Source: Xenococcus sp. MO_188.B8 (GTDB taxonomy: Bacteria > Cyanobacteriota > Cyanobacteriia > Cyanobacteriales > Xenococcaceae). Taken from it: DNA of 62,153 nucleotides. Of this stretch, positions 1-8,580 are shown one piece after another. Location: positions 1 through 62,153 of the forward strand of contig JASJDR010000041.1 of NCBI GenBank assembly GCA_030065615.1. The letters run 5' to 3'. The notes under the pieces were generated by a model. The model was not told where the DNA came from and did no database searches. It saw only the letters and a list, made by a program, of their open reading frames with translations. Every line of letters begins with the position of its first letter. The stretch's first letter is position 1. The position numbers were made by a program, and so were the translations under genes.

Positions 1-221
1 TTTTTTTGTTCTATGGATTCCTATTTCTGAACCAAAGGAGGCTATGCAGTTTTGATACAAAAAAAGAAGCAGATTCACTATCTTCAAGGGAAATTCAATT
101 ATTCAAACCATTACCCATAAAAGACTTGAGGCTATTTATTTGAATTTTTAGTGACTCTTCTTTTTGGGCAAAATCTGGAGAAAAAGCGATCGCTGTCTAT
201 GATATCCAAATATTGAATCTT

Positions 222-533
222 TTAGTTTATGTATGCGTAAATAAAATTAGCCATCAAAGATAAAATAACTGCTCCTATTCCCCCAAGAATCCATCTGAGT
301 ATTTTTTTGACATCATGAATTAATTTTTCTATATCAGATAATCTGCTATCTAAGTTAGATACATTGTCTTGTAAAACCGAGACATTGTCTTGTAAAACCG
401 AGATACTCTCATTAGTTTTTACAGAGTTATCTTTGATGTCTTTAATATCCCTTTCAATTACAGCAATTCTCTCGCCGTTGCTAGTTACTTTATTTAATAA
501 GGCTTGTTCCCATCTTGTATCTGTGTTTGCCAT
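222..533 (-). CDS. small coiled-coil protein with C-terminal membrane anchor
   Basis: The 103-residue product has a charged heptad-like N-terminal two thirds (about residues 10-75), predicted to be coiled coil. One hydrophobic segment (about 80-100) with a short polar tail follows. The layout resembles haemolysin XhlA-like or other tail-anchored coiled-coil proteins, but I see no family signature that fixes a function. A 21-base direct duplication at about 361-402 encodes two copies of the heptad VLQDNVS, so the coil has grown by one heptad through slippage. There is no operon partner. It is probably a real gene because its composition is protein-like and its ATG start is followed by an uninterrupted coil. 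Confidence 0.55.
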   Translation of the reverse strand: MANTDTRWEQALLNKVTSNGERIAVIERDIKDIKDNSVKTNESISVLQDNVSVLQDNVSNLDSRLSDIEKLIHDVKKILRWILGGIGAVILSLMANFIYAYIN

Positions 534-1031
534 TTTGTTAGAATCTAATTGAATATTATTGTTAGAGAGAGCTATATTTGCTCTCTTTTTATTTTACAGT
601 AATTTTTCGTTTTGTTGCGATCGCTAAACTCTAACAACAATCGCACTACGTAAAAATTTTCAACAAAAGGCGATCGCCTTCTTGAAACTCGGCAAAAAAT
701 GCGATCGCGAAAGCAGCAGATTCAATGCTTCAAAGTAAATTCAATTGTTCAAAGGTTGTAATCGCTTCTGTAATTGCTGTTGTGGACATATCTTGTATGC
801 TGTGGATTTTCCATCACAGTGCGATCGCTTATTTAACATTTTCTGGGACTTCTTCCCAAGTGTCACTAAATATTAACTCAATCAGCTAAATTTGGAACAA
901 TTGCAGTAATGTTTTTATAGTACTGTTGAGTTTATTATCAATTAATTAAAAAGCCTGTTCTTTATGCAATAGCATAAAATTTGGGTTATTTACTCTATAC
1001 TTCAAAATTGTTCGACTACTTGTAAACGTTG
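534..1031. other. intergenic region with HIP1 sites
   Basis: About 500 bases with no convincing gene. It holds several GCGATCGC-type HIP1 sites (near 670, 702 and 820) and AT-rich sequence before the sigma-like gene. I see no terminator or riboswitch that I can support. Confidence 0.5.
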
Positions 1032-2429
1032 ATGAAAACTGCATCTAAATATTGGAATTTAGTCAGGCTTAATAGTTCGGGAAAACTCAAGATAACCGAA
1101 ATTAGTCTAGCTAAAAAACTTTTCCAGCAACAATTTCCCAATTTAATTGATCGCGAATCAATATCCGATCTAGCAGTTCAACGCGACTTAATCGCCTTAA
1201 AAAATATTGATAGAGAGGTGGTTGGTGTTTGGGCGGAAAGAAGCCTGCGTTGCTTTATATCTCATCAGATTAGACAAGTTTGCATTCAGCTAGAAATGCA
1301 GTTTGGTAGAGAACATGGTTTTACTCGCAGCGATTTGTTTATTTATACTCTTAACGATACTGTAGAAAACTTTCGCGACTCGATCGCTACTGAGCAAGCA
1401 GGTAAAAGCCAATACAAACCATTAGCTGTCGAGATTCTCGAAACCTTCGATCCTCAGAAGGCTAATTTATCTACTTGGACTACAAGATTAGTCAAACAAA
1501 ATCGGGAACTTCAGCGTTTTTTACTGGAACAGGGAGTTTATCTAATCAGCAATTGGGCGATTTTAAATGATACTAATCTCAAACAGGTAAGTAGAATTTT
1601 GTCGGAGTTTCATAATCTGACATCGACAGAAATCGAGCAAGCTTGTTTGCTTTTGAAAAGTTATCATGCCGTATATCGTCAAGAGCGATTAAAAAATCGT
1701 GAAAGAGGAAAATGCCAAACTCCTTCTTTAGAACAATTAGCAAGAATTACTAGCTTAATTAACCAAAAAGCTAATGTAGTTTTTTCTGCTCAACAAACTT
1801 TAACTCAACTAGAAAAACTAGCAGATTTACTGAGAGAACATCGCATTTATGTTAGAGGTGGAAGACTTAAACAAGAAAAATCTTTAGATAATTCTGAGAT
1901 TAATACCCAAGCGATACAAGCTTCTGTTACTTCATCTGAATCAGATAGCCATAATGATCGCGGTAATTTCTTAAAGTCCTATCAGCAGCAGTTTCAGCAG
2001 AGCTTAGAACAGTCCATTGAGGATATAATATCAACTCGATTGGGTAAATTTAAAGGCAAAAAAGCGGCAAAAGCTCCTCAATTTTTAACCGCTCTAAAAT
2101 TATTTTACTGTCGGGGAGAATCGATGAGTGCGATCGCTTCTATGATCGGTTTACAAGCTCAATATCAGGTTACTAGATTGCTCAAGATCAAAGAATTGAG
2201 AGCTGATATCAGGCATCAAATGTTACAGCTTATGAGAGATTGGATTTTAACCCAAACTAAGTTTGAAGAGCCACAGCAATTAAAAGCTAGAGAACAAGAG
2301 ATTGAAGCAGCTTTGGGCGAACAAATAGATCTGGTGCTGGTAAAAGCTAAAAAAGAAGTAAGTATCGCCGATAGCACTCAGAGCAGATTAGCTAAAGGTA
2401 TTTGCGATTACCTCGATCGTCATAGTTAG
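1032..2429 (+). CDS. sigma-70-like protein of the DUF1822/CHASE2-CHAT gene set
   Basis: A 465-residue protein starting at ATG 1032, one codon inside a possible TTG. The part near residues 135-165 (FDPQKANLSTWTTRLVKQN) resembles sigma-factor region 2. The part near residues 355-405 (LFYCRGESMSAIASMIGL) looks like a region-4 helix-turn-helix. The middle and the C-terminus are long, charged and helical. It lies upstream of a DUF1822 gene and a CHAT-CHASE2 gene in the same direction. I recall this order from many cyanobacteria, where the first gene is a divergent sigma-like protein. Whether it binds RNA polymerase is not shown by the sequence. A DNA-binding regulator without core-binding ability is the main alternative. 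Confidence 0.6.
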   Translation: MKTASKYWNLVRLNSSGKLKITEISLAKKLFQQQFPNLIDRESISDLAVQRDLIALKNIDREVVGVWAERSLRCFISHQIRQVCIQLEMQFGREHGFTRSDLFIYTLNDTVENFRDSIATEQAGKSQYKPLAVEILETFDPQKANLSTWTTRLVKQNRELQRFLLEQGVYLISNWAILNDTNLKQVSRILSEFHNLTSTEIEQACLLLKSYHAVYRQERLKNRERGKCQTPSLEQLARITSLINQKANVVFSAQQTLTQLEKLADLLREHRIYVRGGRLKQEKSLDNSEINTQAIQASVTSSESDSHNDRGNFLKSYQQQFQQSLEQSIEDIISTRLGKFKGKKAAKAPQFLTALKLFYCRGESMSAIASMIGLQAQYQVTRLLKIKELRADIRHQMLQLMRDWILTQTKFEEPQQLKAREQEIEAALGEQIDLVLVKAKKEVSIADSTQSRLAKGICDYLDRHS

Positions 2430-2556
2430 GTAGGAAAGTTCAATTTTATGCATATCTTTAAAGCTTTGAGAAATAAGTATTAACAGAATTAACTTTGGGA
2501 TAGTTTTACTTACCACCGAGTTAGATTTGAGAAATCAAAAAAACAATTAAACTATT

Positions 2557-3915
2557 ATGACTACCTACAACAGCGACAACAACCTATTATTTGACTTTGA
2601 ATCATTATCAGAAGCAGGAATCGCGCTTTCCTCAAAACAAATCGATCGCGCTATAGAATTAAGCGATCGCGTCATCGACCCCGAAAGACAGTGGCAGACT
2701 TATCTTAACGCTTTGGCTCTATTTGGGTTTGAAACTTGGCTACAGTCAAGAGATAATTTAAGCATTAATTCTGACAACTGTTCTGTGAAACAACCCAGCT
2801 ATGCAAGTTTTATTGATGGAGTTTTCAACTTAAAGGTAGGAAAATTTAAAGTTTGCTTGCTAACCAAAGGAGTAGCAATTGATGAATTTATTACAGTTCC
2901 TAGAGCCGTGATCGATTTACCAGAATACACCGCTCATTTTTATGTTTTAGTTAATGTCATTGAAGAACAAGAAGAGGTAAATCTTGATAGTTTTATTCGT
3001 CACGATGAGATTATAAAACACAAGCGATTGGGTAATCTTATTCCCGATGCAGATTGGACTTACGAATTACCTCTAACTTGGTTTAATCCTGAAACAGACG
3101 ACTTGCTGTTATATTTGCGTTGTTTAGAACCTAGTGCGCTCGCTTTACCCACAACAGCTACAGCAACTATAAATATTCAAAGGGAACTAGAATCGCTACT
3201 ACCCCAGCTACAATCTCGTGAGACAGCTTTACACGAAGTATTAACTTGGGAACAAGCAACACCAATCTTAAGCAATCCTAATTTATTAGCTTGGCTCTAT
3301 GAATTAAAAACTACTCAACCTTCAGCAAGAGATGCCTTGACTTCTTTGAGAGATCGCGCTTCGGCAACGATCTCAGAAGTTACTCAAAGAGTTATCAATG
3401 TAAAATCCTGGTTATCTGACGAACTAGATGAATTGGCGCAGAATCTAGCATGGATGCTCTTACCAGCCCCCGCATTTGCTCCTAGTGCTTTTCGCGATCT
3501 TCAAGTCATCAATCGAGAATCTCCAGTAGCAGAATTCGAAGCAATTGTTGCTCAACTAAGAAATAGTGGAGAAGATATTCCCGATGATGCTCGCGGTGCT
3601 TATCAAGATTTTGAGTTAATAACTCATGGCTTACGTTTATTTGCCGTAACTTGGGCAATAGAAGAAACAGAAGGTGTTCTCGAATGGAATTTGCTGCTAA
3701 TTTTGGGAGCTCAGCCCAATAACTATCTACCCCAAGGATTGAGATTAGAATTAAGAGAGGGCAACACAGTTTTAGATGAAAAAGTAGTGCCAGAAGATAC
3801 AGAGGATTCCTATATTTACACCCGCGTTATTGGAGAGTTAGAAGAACAATTCACCATCAGTATTGTACTGGCAAATGGCGAAAGTATTACCTTTCCCGAT
3901 TTTGCTTTTGATTAA
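2557..3915 (+). CDS. DUF1822 family protein
   Basis: A 452-residue protein that I recognise as the cyanobacterial DUF1822 family. The N-terminal signature is ELSDRVIDPERQWQTYLNAL near residues 34-53, followed by a FETWL motif. The C-terminal third is beta-rich with a typical QGLRLELREG...VLDEKVV pattern. No signal peptide or membrane segment is visible, so it is probably cytoplasmic. The function is unknown. It lies 127 bases after the sigma-like gene and before CHAT-CHASE2, matching the conserved order of the set. This suggests a shared pathway, possibly assembly or regulation of the CHASE2 sensor. Confidence 0.8.
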   Translation: MTTYNSDNNLLFDFESLSEAGIALSSKQIDRAIELSDRVIDPERQWQTYLNALALFGFETWLQSRDNLSINSDNCSVKQPSYASFIDGVFNLKVGKFKVCLLTKGVAIDEFITVPRAVIDLPEYTAHFYVLVNVIEEQEEVNLDSFIRHDEIIKHKRLGNLIPDADWTYELPLTWFNPETDDLLLYLRCLEPSALALPTTATATINIQRELESLLPQLQSRETALHEVLTWEQATPILSNPNLLAWLYELKTTQPSARDALTSLRDRASATISEVTQRVINVKSWLSDELDELAQNLAWMLLPAPAFAPSAFRDLQVINRESPVAEFEAIVAQLRNSGEDIPDDARGAYQDFELITHGLRLFAVTWAIEETEGVLEWNLLLILGAQPNNYLPQGLRLELREGNTVLDEKVVPEDTEDSYIYTRVIGELEEQFTISIVLANGESITFPDFAFD

Positions 3916-4100
3916 AAGCTATTAGCTGTTAGCCATTAGCTTTTTTGAGGGGATGAGAACTGAGTAAAACCAAAACCTTCTAGTGGACGTTGGCGTAAAT
4001 ACAACAACCATTGGAAAAGCTTGAAACCCTTACTATGAAAAACTTTTGACTTTTGACTTTTGACTTCCCCTCCTCGGAGGGGTTAGGGGTGGGTGACTTC
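3916..4100. repeat. period-7 short tandem repeats and GC hairpin
   Basis: The gap between the DUF1822 and CHASE2 genes holds three cyanobacterial repeat types. At about 3918-3942 there are degenerate GCTATTA heptamers. At 4043-4066 there are three CTTTTGA heptamers. At 4067-4082 there is a perfect 16-base hairpin with arms CCCCTCC/GGAGGGG, followed by GGTTAGGGGTGGG. The gap also ends in a GCGCAGCGGCACTAGATA stretch related to the end of the CARDB intergenic sequence. These look like intergenic repeat insertions, not regulatory sites. Confidence 0.75.
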
Positions 4101-4164
4101 CGCGCAGCGGCACTAGATATTCCTTAACTTGCATAACTTTAAAATTATTCCTGACTTCTCGCCG

Positions 4165-6588
4165 ATGCAATTTCAACTTGAAGTACAACAAATTGATCGC
4201 TCTTGTCTCTTTAAACTAGCTTGGGGTAAGGGACAACAAATTTCGGTTACTCTACCCTATCCAGATACTCTGTTGAAGCTTTATCAAGAATGGCGCAAGG
4301 CTTATCTCAACTTCTATAAAACATCCCTCAGAGCCAGAATACCCAAACCGAAAAACGATCAGGGTAAAATCCGCTTTCCCCAAGATTGGCATCGTCAACT
4401 AGTACAGGCAGAAGCTCAATTGTTGTCGGAATTTCATCGTTGGTTACGGCAAGAAAAACTATATGAAATTAGAGCTAAAATTGCTAGTGAAAGTAACAAT
4501 GTGGCGCATAATGCTCCAATAAAATTATTTTTAACCTGTAGTATTGAATTATCAAGATTGCCTTGGGAAACCTGGGAACTAGGTGCAGAATTTGGCTATT
4601 CAGTAGCGATCGCTCGTAGCCCAGTTAATATTACCAACCCTAACAAAACGCCGCCAAAACGCCGCCGCAAACCTCGTATTTTGGCTATTTTAGGTGATGA
4701 TACAGGACTAGATTTAACAAGCGATCGCGATTCTTTGGATAGTTTGAAACAAGTAGCAGAAATTGAGTTGCTTACCTGGCAACCCCAACAGCCAGCAGCG
4801 GAAATTAAACAACAAATTCAACAGGCGTTAACTGACGAAAGAGGCTGGGAAGTTCTTTTTTTCGCAGGACATAGTAACGAAACAACAATTACTGGGGGAG
4901 AATTGGCGATCGCACCTAATATTGCTCTCTCCATCACAGAAATTGCACCTCAATTAACTATAGCTAAAAACAATGGCTTACAATTCGCCTTATTTAACTC
5001 CTGTAATGGTTTAAGTATTGCAAACTCTCTAATTGATTTAGGTTTAAGTCAAGTCGCTGTAATGCGCGAACCGGTTCACAACCAAGTTGCACAAGTATTT
5101 TTAGTCCAGTTTCTCAAGGCTTTAGGTAATTATCAAAATGTCGGAGATGCCTTACAAAAAGCAGGAAATTATCTCAAACAACAACAACATCTTACTTATC
5201 CTTCTGCTTACTTAATACCTTCTCTGTTTTGTCACCCTGATGCCAAGTTATTCCAAATCGAACCTTGGGGATGGCGAGAACAATTAAATCGTTGGCTACC
5301 GACGAAGCAAGAAGCGATCGCTCTGAGTGCCTTTGCGGTTATTAGTTTAATTTCGCCAATCCAGAATTTTTTATTAGAGGGGCGAGTTTTAGTCCAGTCA
5401 ATCTATCGAGATGTTACAGGACAAATACCTCCCGAAACCACACCACCAGTTTTATTAGTTCAAATCGACGAGAGATCGATTGTAGAGGCGGGTATTAGCG
5501 ATCCTCATCCGATGGATCGCAGTTATCTGGCGAAGATTGTCGATCGCCTTACTAGTCTGGAGGCTCAAGTTATTGGTATTGACTATTTATTCGATCGTCA
5601 ACAACCAGCCAACGATCCTATTTTGGCTCAATCGGTACGTAATGCGATCGCAGAAAATGATACTTGGTTGATCTTGGCTGGGATTATAGAAGCGGGAACA
5701 GAAATAGGAGTAAGCGCAGAAACTGGCATTGCCGATCCTAATTGGAGTCTCCAAGGCTATACCAATGCTTTGCCTCAGTATGTCAAATTACCAGAATCGA
5801 CCAATTGTATTGACCGTTGTCCTTTTACTTATTTACTGGCGATCGCTTCTGCTTTACACAGAGAATCTGCAGCATCCAGTCTTCTGCAACCAAAACTAAA
5901 TAGTCAAGAGGATTTTCGCACTCAAGTAATTAGTTATCTCAAGCAAACAGAAACTAGTAGTCATACTCTTGCCTTTCTTCAGCAAGCACAGCCTCATCCC
6001 TTTGTTCATTTCACCCAAAGCTTGAATAGGTTATGGTTGCGCCCCATTATTGACTTTTCTATACCTCCAGATGTGGTTTACGATCCCCTTGCTGCTTGGC
6101 AATTACTCACAAAGTCTGAAGAACTAACTAACGATAGATACGATCAACAAATTATTATTATCGCCTCTGGTGGATACCCACAAGCAGGAGTAACTCCCGG
6201 CGAAGATAACTTTCCCGTTCCTTTAGCAGTTGCCTATTGGCGAGAGAGGTTTGGTTTAGCATCTGGAAGTTCCCATAATTTTACAGGTTCAGAAGCTAAC
6301 GCCTATATGATTCATCATTTGCTAACTCAGAGATTAGTAGTGCCCATTCCCACTCTTTGGGCGATCGCCATAGCAGCTTTATTCGGTAAAGGATTAACTC
6401 TACTGCTGGAAAAACAACATTATCAGCGACAACTCCTGGCAGTAGGGATAGCTGGAACTGGTACGGTCGTAATTGTTGGGTTAGTAGGGTTGCAACTATA
6501 TCTAGCTGCTGGAATATTAATACCTTGGCTATTACCTTCGGCAATCTTGTTACTTTATCTTTGTTCTTCTTTCAGGAGCAAGTATTAA
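4165..6588 (+). CDS. CHAT protease-like / CHASE2 transmembrane protein
   Basis: About 807 residues from ATG 4165; an in-frame TTG at 4129 would add 12. The N-terminal part ends in a CHAT (caspase-like) domain with an intact dyad: His in FFAGHSNE (about residue 236) and Cys in LFNSCNG (about 280). A hydrophobic segment near 390 leads into an extracytoplasmic CHASE2 domain (LLVQIDERSIVEAG, then VIGIDYLFDR). Three membrane helices close the C-terminus from about residue 720. This fuses an outside sensor to a cytoplasmic peptidase-like domain. The next gene, DUF928, begins one base after its stop, so the two are co-transcribed. The CHAT domain probably cleaves or binds a partner when CHASE2 senses a ligand; the substrate is unknown. 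Confidence 0.85.
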   Translation: MQFQLEVQQIDRSCLFKLAWGKGQQISVTLPYPDTLLKLYQEWRKAYLNFYKTSLRARIPKPKNDQGKIRFPQDWHRQLVQAEAQLLSEFHRWLRQEKLYEIRAKIASESNNVAHNAPIKLFLTCSIELSRLPWETWELGAEFGYSVAIARSPVNITNPNKTPPKRRRKPRILAILGDDTGLDLTSDRDSLDSLKQVAEIELLTWQPQQPAAEIKQQIQQALTDERGWEVLFFAGHSNETTITGGELAIAPNIALSITEIAPQLTIAKNNGLQFALFNSCNGLSIANSLIDLGLSQVAVMREPVHNQVAQVFLVQFLKALGNYQNVGDALQKAGNYLKQQQHLTYPSAYLIPSLFCHPDAKLFQIEPWGWREQLNRWLPTKQEAIALSAFAVISLISPIQNFLLEGRVLVQSIYRDVTGQIPPETTPPVLLVQIDERSIVEAGISDPHPMDRSYLAKIVDRLTSLEAQVIGIDYLFDRQQPANDPILAQSVRNAIAENDTWLILAGIIEAGTEIGVSAETGIADPNWSLQGYTNALPQYVKLPESTNCIDRCPFTYLLAIASALHRESAASSLLQPKLNSQEDFRTQVISYLKQTETSSHTLAFLQQAQPHPFVHFTQSLNRLWLRPIIDFSIPPDVVYDPLAAWQLLTKSEELTNDRYDQQIIIIASGGYPQAGVTPGEDNFPVPLAVAYWRERFGLASGSSHNFTGSEANAYMIHHLLTQRLVVPIPTLWAIAIAALFGKGLTLLLEKQHYQRQLLAVGIAGTGTVVIVGLVGLQLYLAAGILIPWLLPSAILLLYLCSSFRSKY

Positions 6589-6589
6589 T

Positions 6590-7417
6590 ATGAATAATTT
6601 CAATTTGAGATTAATTTCGTCATTAAAAAATCATTCTAAGATTTTTCTGACATTTTTATTGACTTTTATAGTAAATACTCTTAGTTTCCCTTTGAATCTC
6701 AGTATAGCGAGTGCTCAAGAAAATTCTCAGTCTTTAAACCAACCTAGTGAAAATGATCGGCAATCTGAGCCAATTACAACAACTAGAACGAGAGAAAGCA
6801 GCTCTATTTTTGAAGCAATTTGGAAGCTATTAAAAGCAAAAAAAGAACAAGAACCTGCTTTAAGTTCCCGCAGCAATATTTGTGAGGTTACTCCTGGCTT
6901 GCTGGGCGAAACCAATCTAATTTATAGCGATCGCCCTTTATTTCTCTGGCAGGGAATGATTCCCCAGGTTGACATATACCTTTACACTCCTTTTAGTCTA
7001 GACACAGAACAAGAAGTATTTTGGAGTCAGACTGTAGCTAGCAATAACCGTATTCTCTACTCTGGTGAACCACTTCAGCCAGGTCAGATTTACGATTGGG
7101 AAATAGTAGTTGATTCGGCGACTAATCGCCGACGGATTTCTTTTCAAGTCATGGAAGCAGCAGAGCGCGATCGCATTTCTCGGGAGTTAGAACAAATTAA
7201 ATCTGAACTAACTATCTCTGGCGCTACTAGTGAAGAGATTATTTTAGCCAAAGCTAATTACTTTGCTGAAAAAGATTTATGGTCTGATTCACTGCAGCAA
7301 TTATCTTTCCTAGAAACTGCTTCAGGTAATGCTATATCTCCAGAGATGAGACAATTCGCGATCGCAAATAATCAAGAAATGATATCTTTCATCTGCCAAT
7401 CAGAACCTACAAAATAA
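6590..7417 (+). CDS. DUF928 family secreted protein
   Basis: A 275-residue protein with an N-terminal signal peptide. The hydrophobic stretch is about residues 18-38 and is followed by an ASA-QE cleavage-like site near 41-43. The DUF928 domain follows, recognisable by SDRPLFLWQG and an aromatic YTPF motif near residue 135, then a helical C-terminus. An AGGAG ribosome site lies inside the end of the upstream CHAT-CHASE2 gene, and the genes are separated by one base. It is therefore the fourth member of the sigma-like/DUF1822/CHASE2/DUF928 set. Its periplasmic position beside the CHASE2 sensor domain suggests it is a ligand-binding or accessory subunit. No activity is known to me. Confidence 0.8.
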   Translation: MNNFNLRLISSLKNHSKIFLTFLLTFIVNTLSFPLNLSIASAQENSQSLNQPSENDRQSEPITTTRTRESSSIFEAIWKLLKAKKEQEPALSSRSNICEVTPGLLGETNLIYSDRPLFLWQGMIPQVDIYLYTPFSLDTEQEVFWSQTVASNNRILYSGEPLQPGQIYDWEIVVDSATNRRRISFQVMEAAERDRISRELEQIKSELTISGATSEEIILAKANYFAEKDLWSDSLQQLSFLETASGNAISPEMRQFAIANNQEMISFICQSEPTK

Positions 7418-7428
7418 TCCATAAATTT

Positions 7429-8127
7429 TTATTCGAGAGAAGACCAAGCTTCCATAGCTACTGGAACTATTGGTTTTATAAGTTCTACGATTGCGTCAGC
7501 ATAAGCTCCAATTTCACTTTGAGCTCCTGCACCTCGACGCAACCCAATAAAATGTAACAAAGCTTGTAACGAAACAGTCCAAACCCAAGAAGTATAAACA
7601 GATGGAATCAGAACCCCTCTAGCTTGCTCTCTCCCAACTCCTAAATCTAACAATTTAGAATATGCTTCATAGCTAGCTTTGCATTGTTCTTCATAAATCG
7701 AAATTGCGCTCTTGTTTGTACTTTCTTCAATACTGCCAATAGTTGCTTGTTTATTACTTTTTGCTTGCTTCCTAAAGGTTTTTGGAATATAAAATTCATT
7801 ACTGTCGTCAATGGCTACGTAACGAAAACTCTTTTCGTTCCACCCCAATTGTTCATCATTATGGTTACTAGCTATAACGTGCTTCCACCATTGACGACAA
7901 ATATAAAGTGGAGCTTTAACTTTAAACTTAAAAACAACACCACGAAAAGGACTTGTATGCTGATGTTTTAGAAGATAATTAATTAATTTAATATCTTTTT
8001 CATTCAATTCTACAGAAACCTTTTCAAAAGAAGCTCTAGCATCATTTACAATGCTTAGATCGTTGCCCATTGAACCGATCAGCTCGATTCTACTCTTTCC
8101 GTCACTTAAAGGATCTTTATAATTCAT
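7429..8127 (-). CDS. thyX: FAD-dependent thymidylate synthase, divergent motif
   Basis: A 232-residue ThyX, which makes dTMP from dUMP using methylene-tetrahydrofolate and NADPH through FAD. Family marks are the substrate-binding helix ICRQWWKH (about residues 76-83), the NEKSFRY block (about 97-103), and the C-terminal QARGVLIPSVYTSWVWT segment before LLHFIGLR. The usual RHR signature is KHV here, and about six extra residues separate it from the NExSxRY block, so it is not the common cyanobacterial type. Beside it (8212-8512) is the wreck of an ordinary cyanobacterial thyX, which suggests that this copy replaced it. It is convergent with the DUF928 gene, 11 bases apart. Confidence 0.85.
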   Translation of the reverse strand: MNYKDPLSDGKSRIELIGSMGNDLSIVNDARASFEKVSVELNEKDIKLINYLLKHQHTSPFRGVVFKFKVKAPLYICRQWWKHVIASNHNDEQLGWNEKSFRYVAIDDSNEFYIPKTFRKQAKSNKQATIGSIEESTNKSAISIYEEQCKASYEAYSKLLDLGVGREQARGVLIPSVYTSWVWTVSLQALLHFIGLRRGAGAQSEIGAYADAIVELIKPIVPVAMEAWSSLE

Positions 8128-8211
8128 AATGTCTGCTCTATTCCTTTGATAATATTGCGTAAGTTATTTGCTACTTGTTTATTACAAAATGTTGTCTAGC
8201 ATCAAAAGTAA

Positions 8212-8512
8212 TCAAACTTCTAGCATGTTCTTCCGATAAACCCTGTTCAATTCTTTGCTGATATTATTTACAAGCATCCCAACACCATTAAATATCCTGT
8301 GCTCTTTGCTCTTCCCAATAAAAATAACGTTTTCCTTGACGATTAACTCTCCTGCTTTTGTTTCATGAGGAAAGCGATCACGCAAAGCGAGGCGCTGCGC
8401 GATCGCGATCATCCCAAACTAACTCTTCACTATAATCTTGATGCATGGCTGCCCATACTACTTGTTGTGGGTTTGATGTGGCGGCAATGACTTCAACGCG
8501 AAATTTATCCAT
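8212..8512 (-). pseudogene. remnant of a standard cyanobacterial thyX (5' end)
   Basis: Reading back from ATG 8512 gives MDKFRVEVIAATSNPQQV, then AAMHQDYSEELVWDD. From memory this is the N-terminus typical of cyanobacterial ThyX. The frame is then broken inside a HIP1 site by a GC-rich mini-element (8374-8406) that brings in a TGA. After the element, in another frame, the protein resumes as RDRFPHETKAGELIVKEN. Homology fades after about 55 residues and the catalytic part is missing. With the mini-element removed, the two halves join without a gap. This is a dead gene next to the intact but dissimilar thyX. Confidence 0.7.
8374..8406. repeat. HIP1-bounded palindromic mini-element inside the dead thyX
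   Basis: This 33-base block starts GCGATCACGCA and ends GCGCTGCGCGATCGC. The same two ends bound the longer element at 40285-40340. Its net addition to the thyX reading frame is 25 bases between two copies of GATCGC, which breaks the frame. It seems to have entered a pre-existing HIP1 site. Confidence 0.65.
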
Positions 8513-8580
8513 ACTCTACAGCGCTTAGTTGACCTTATTAGTTATAAGACATAATGCACTGTGAATTTAGAAATTAATTC

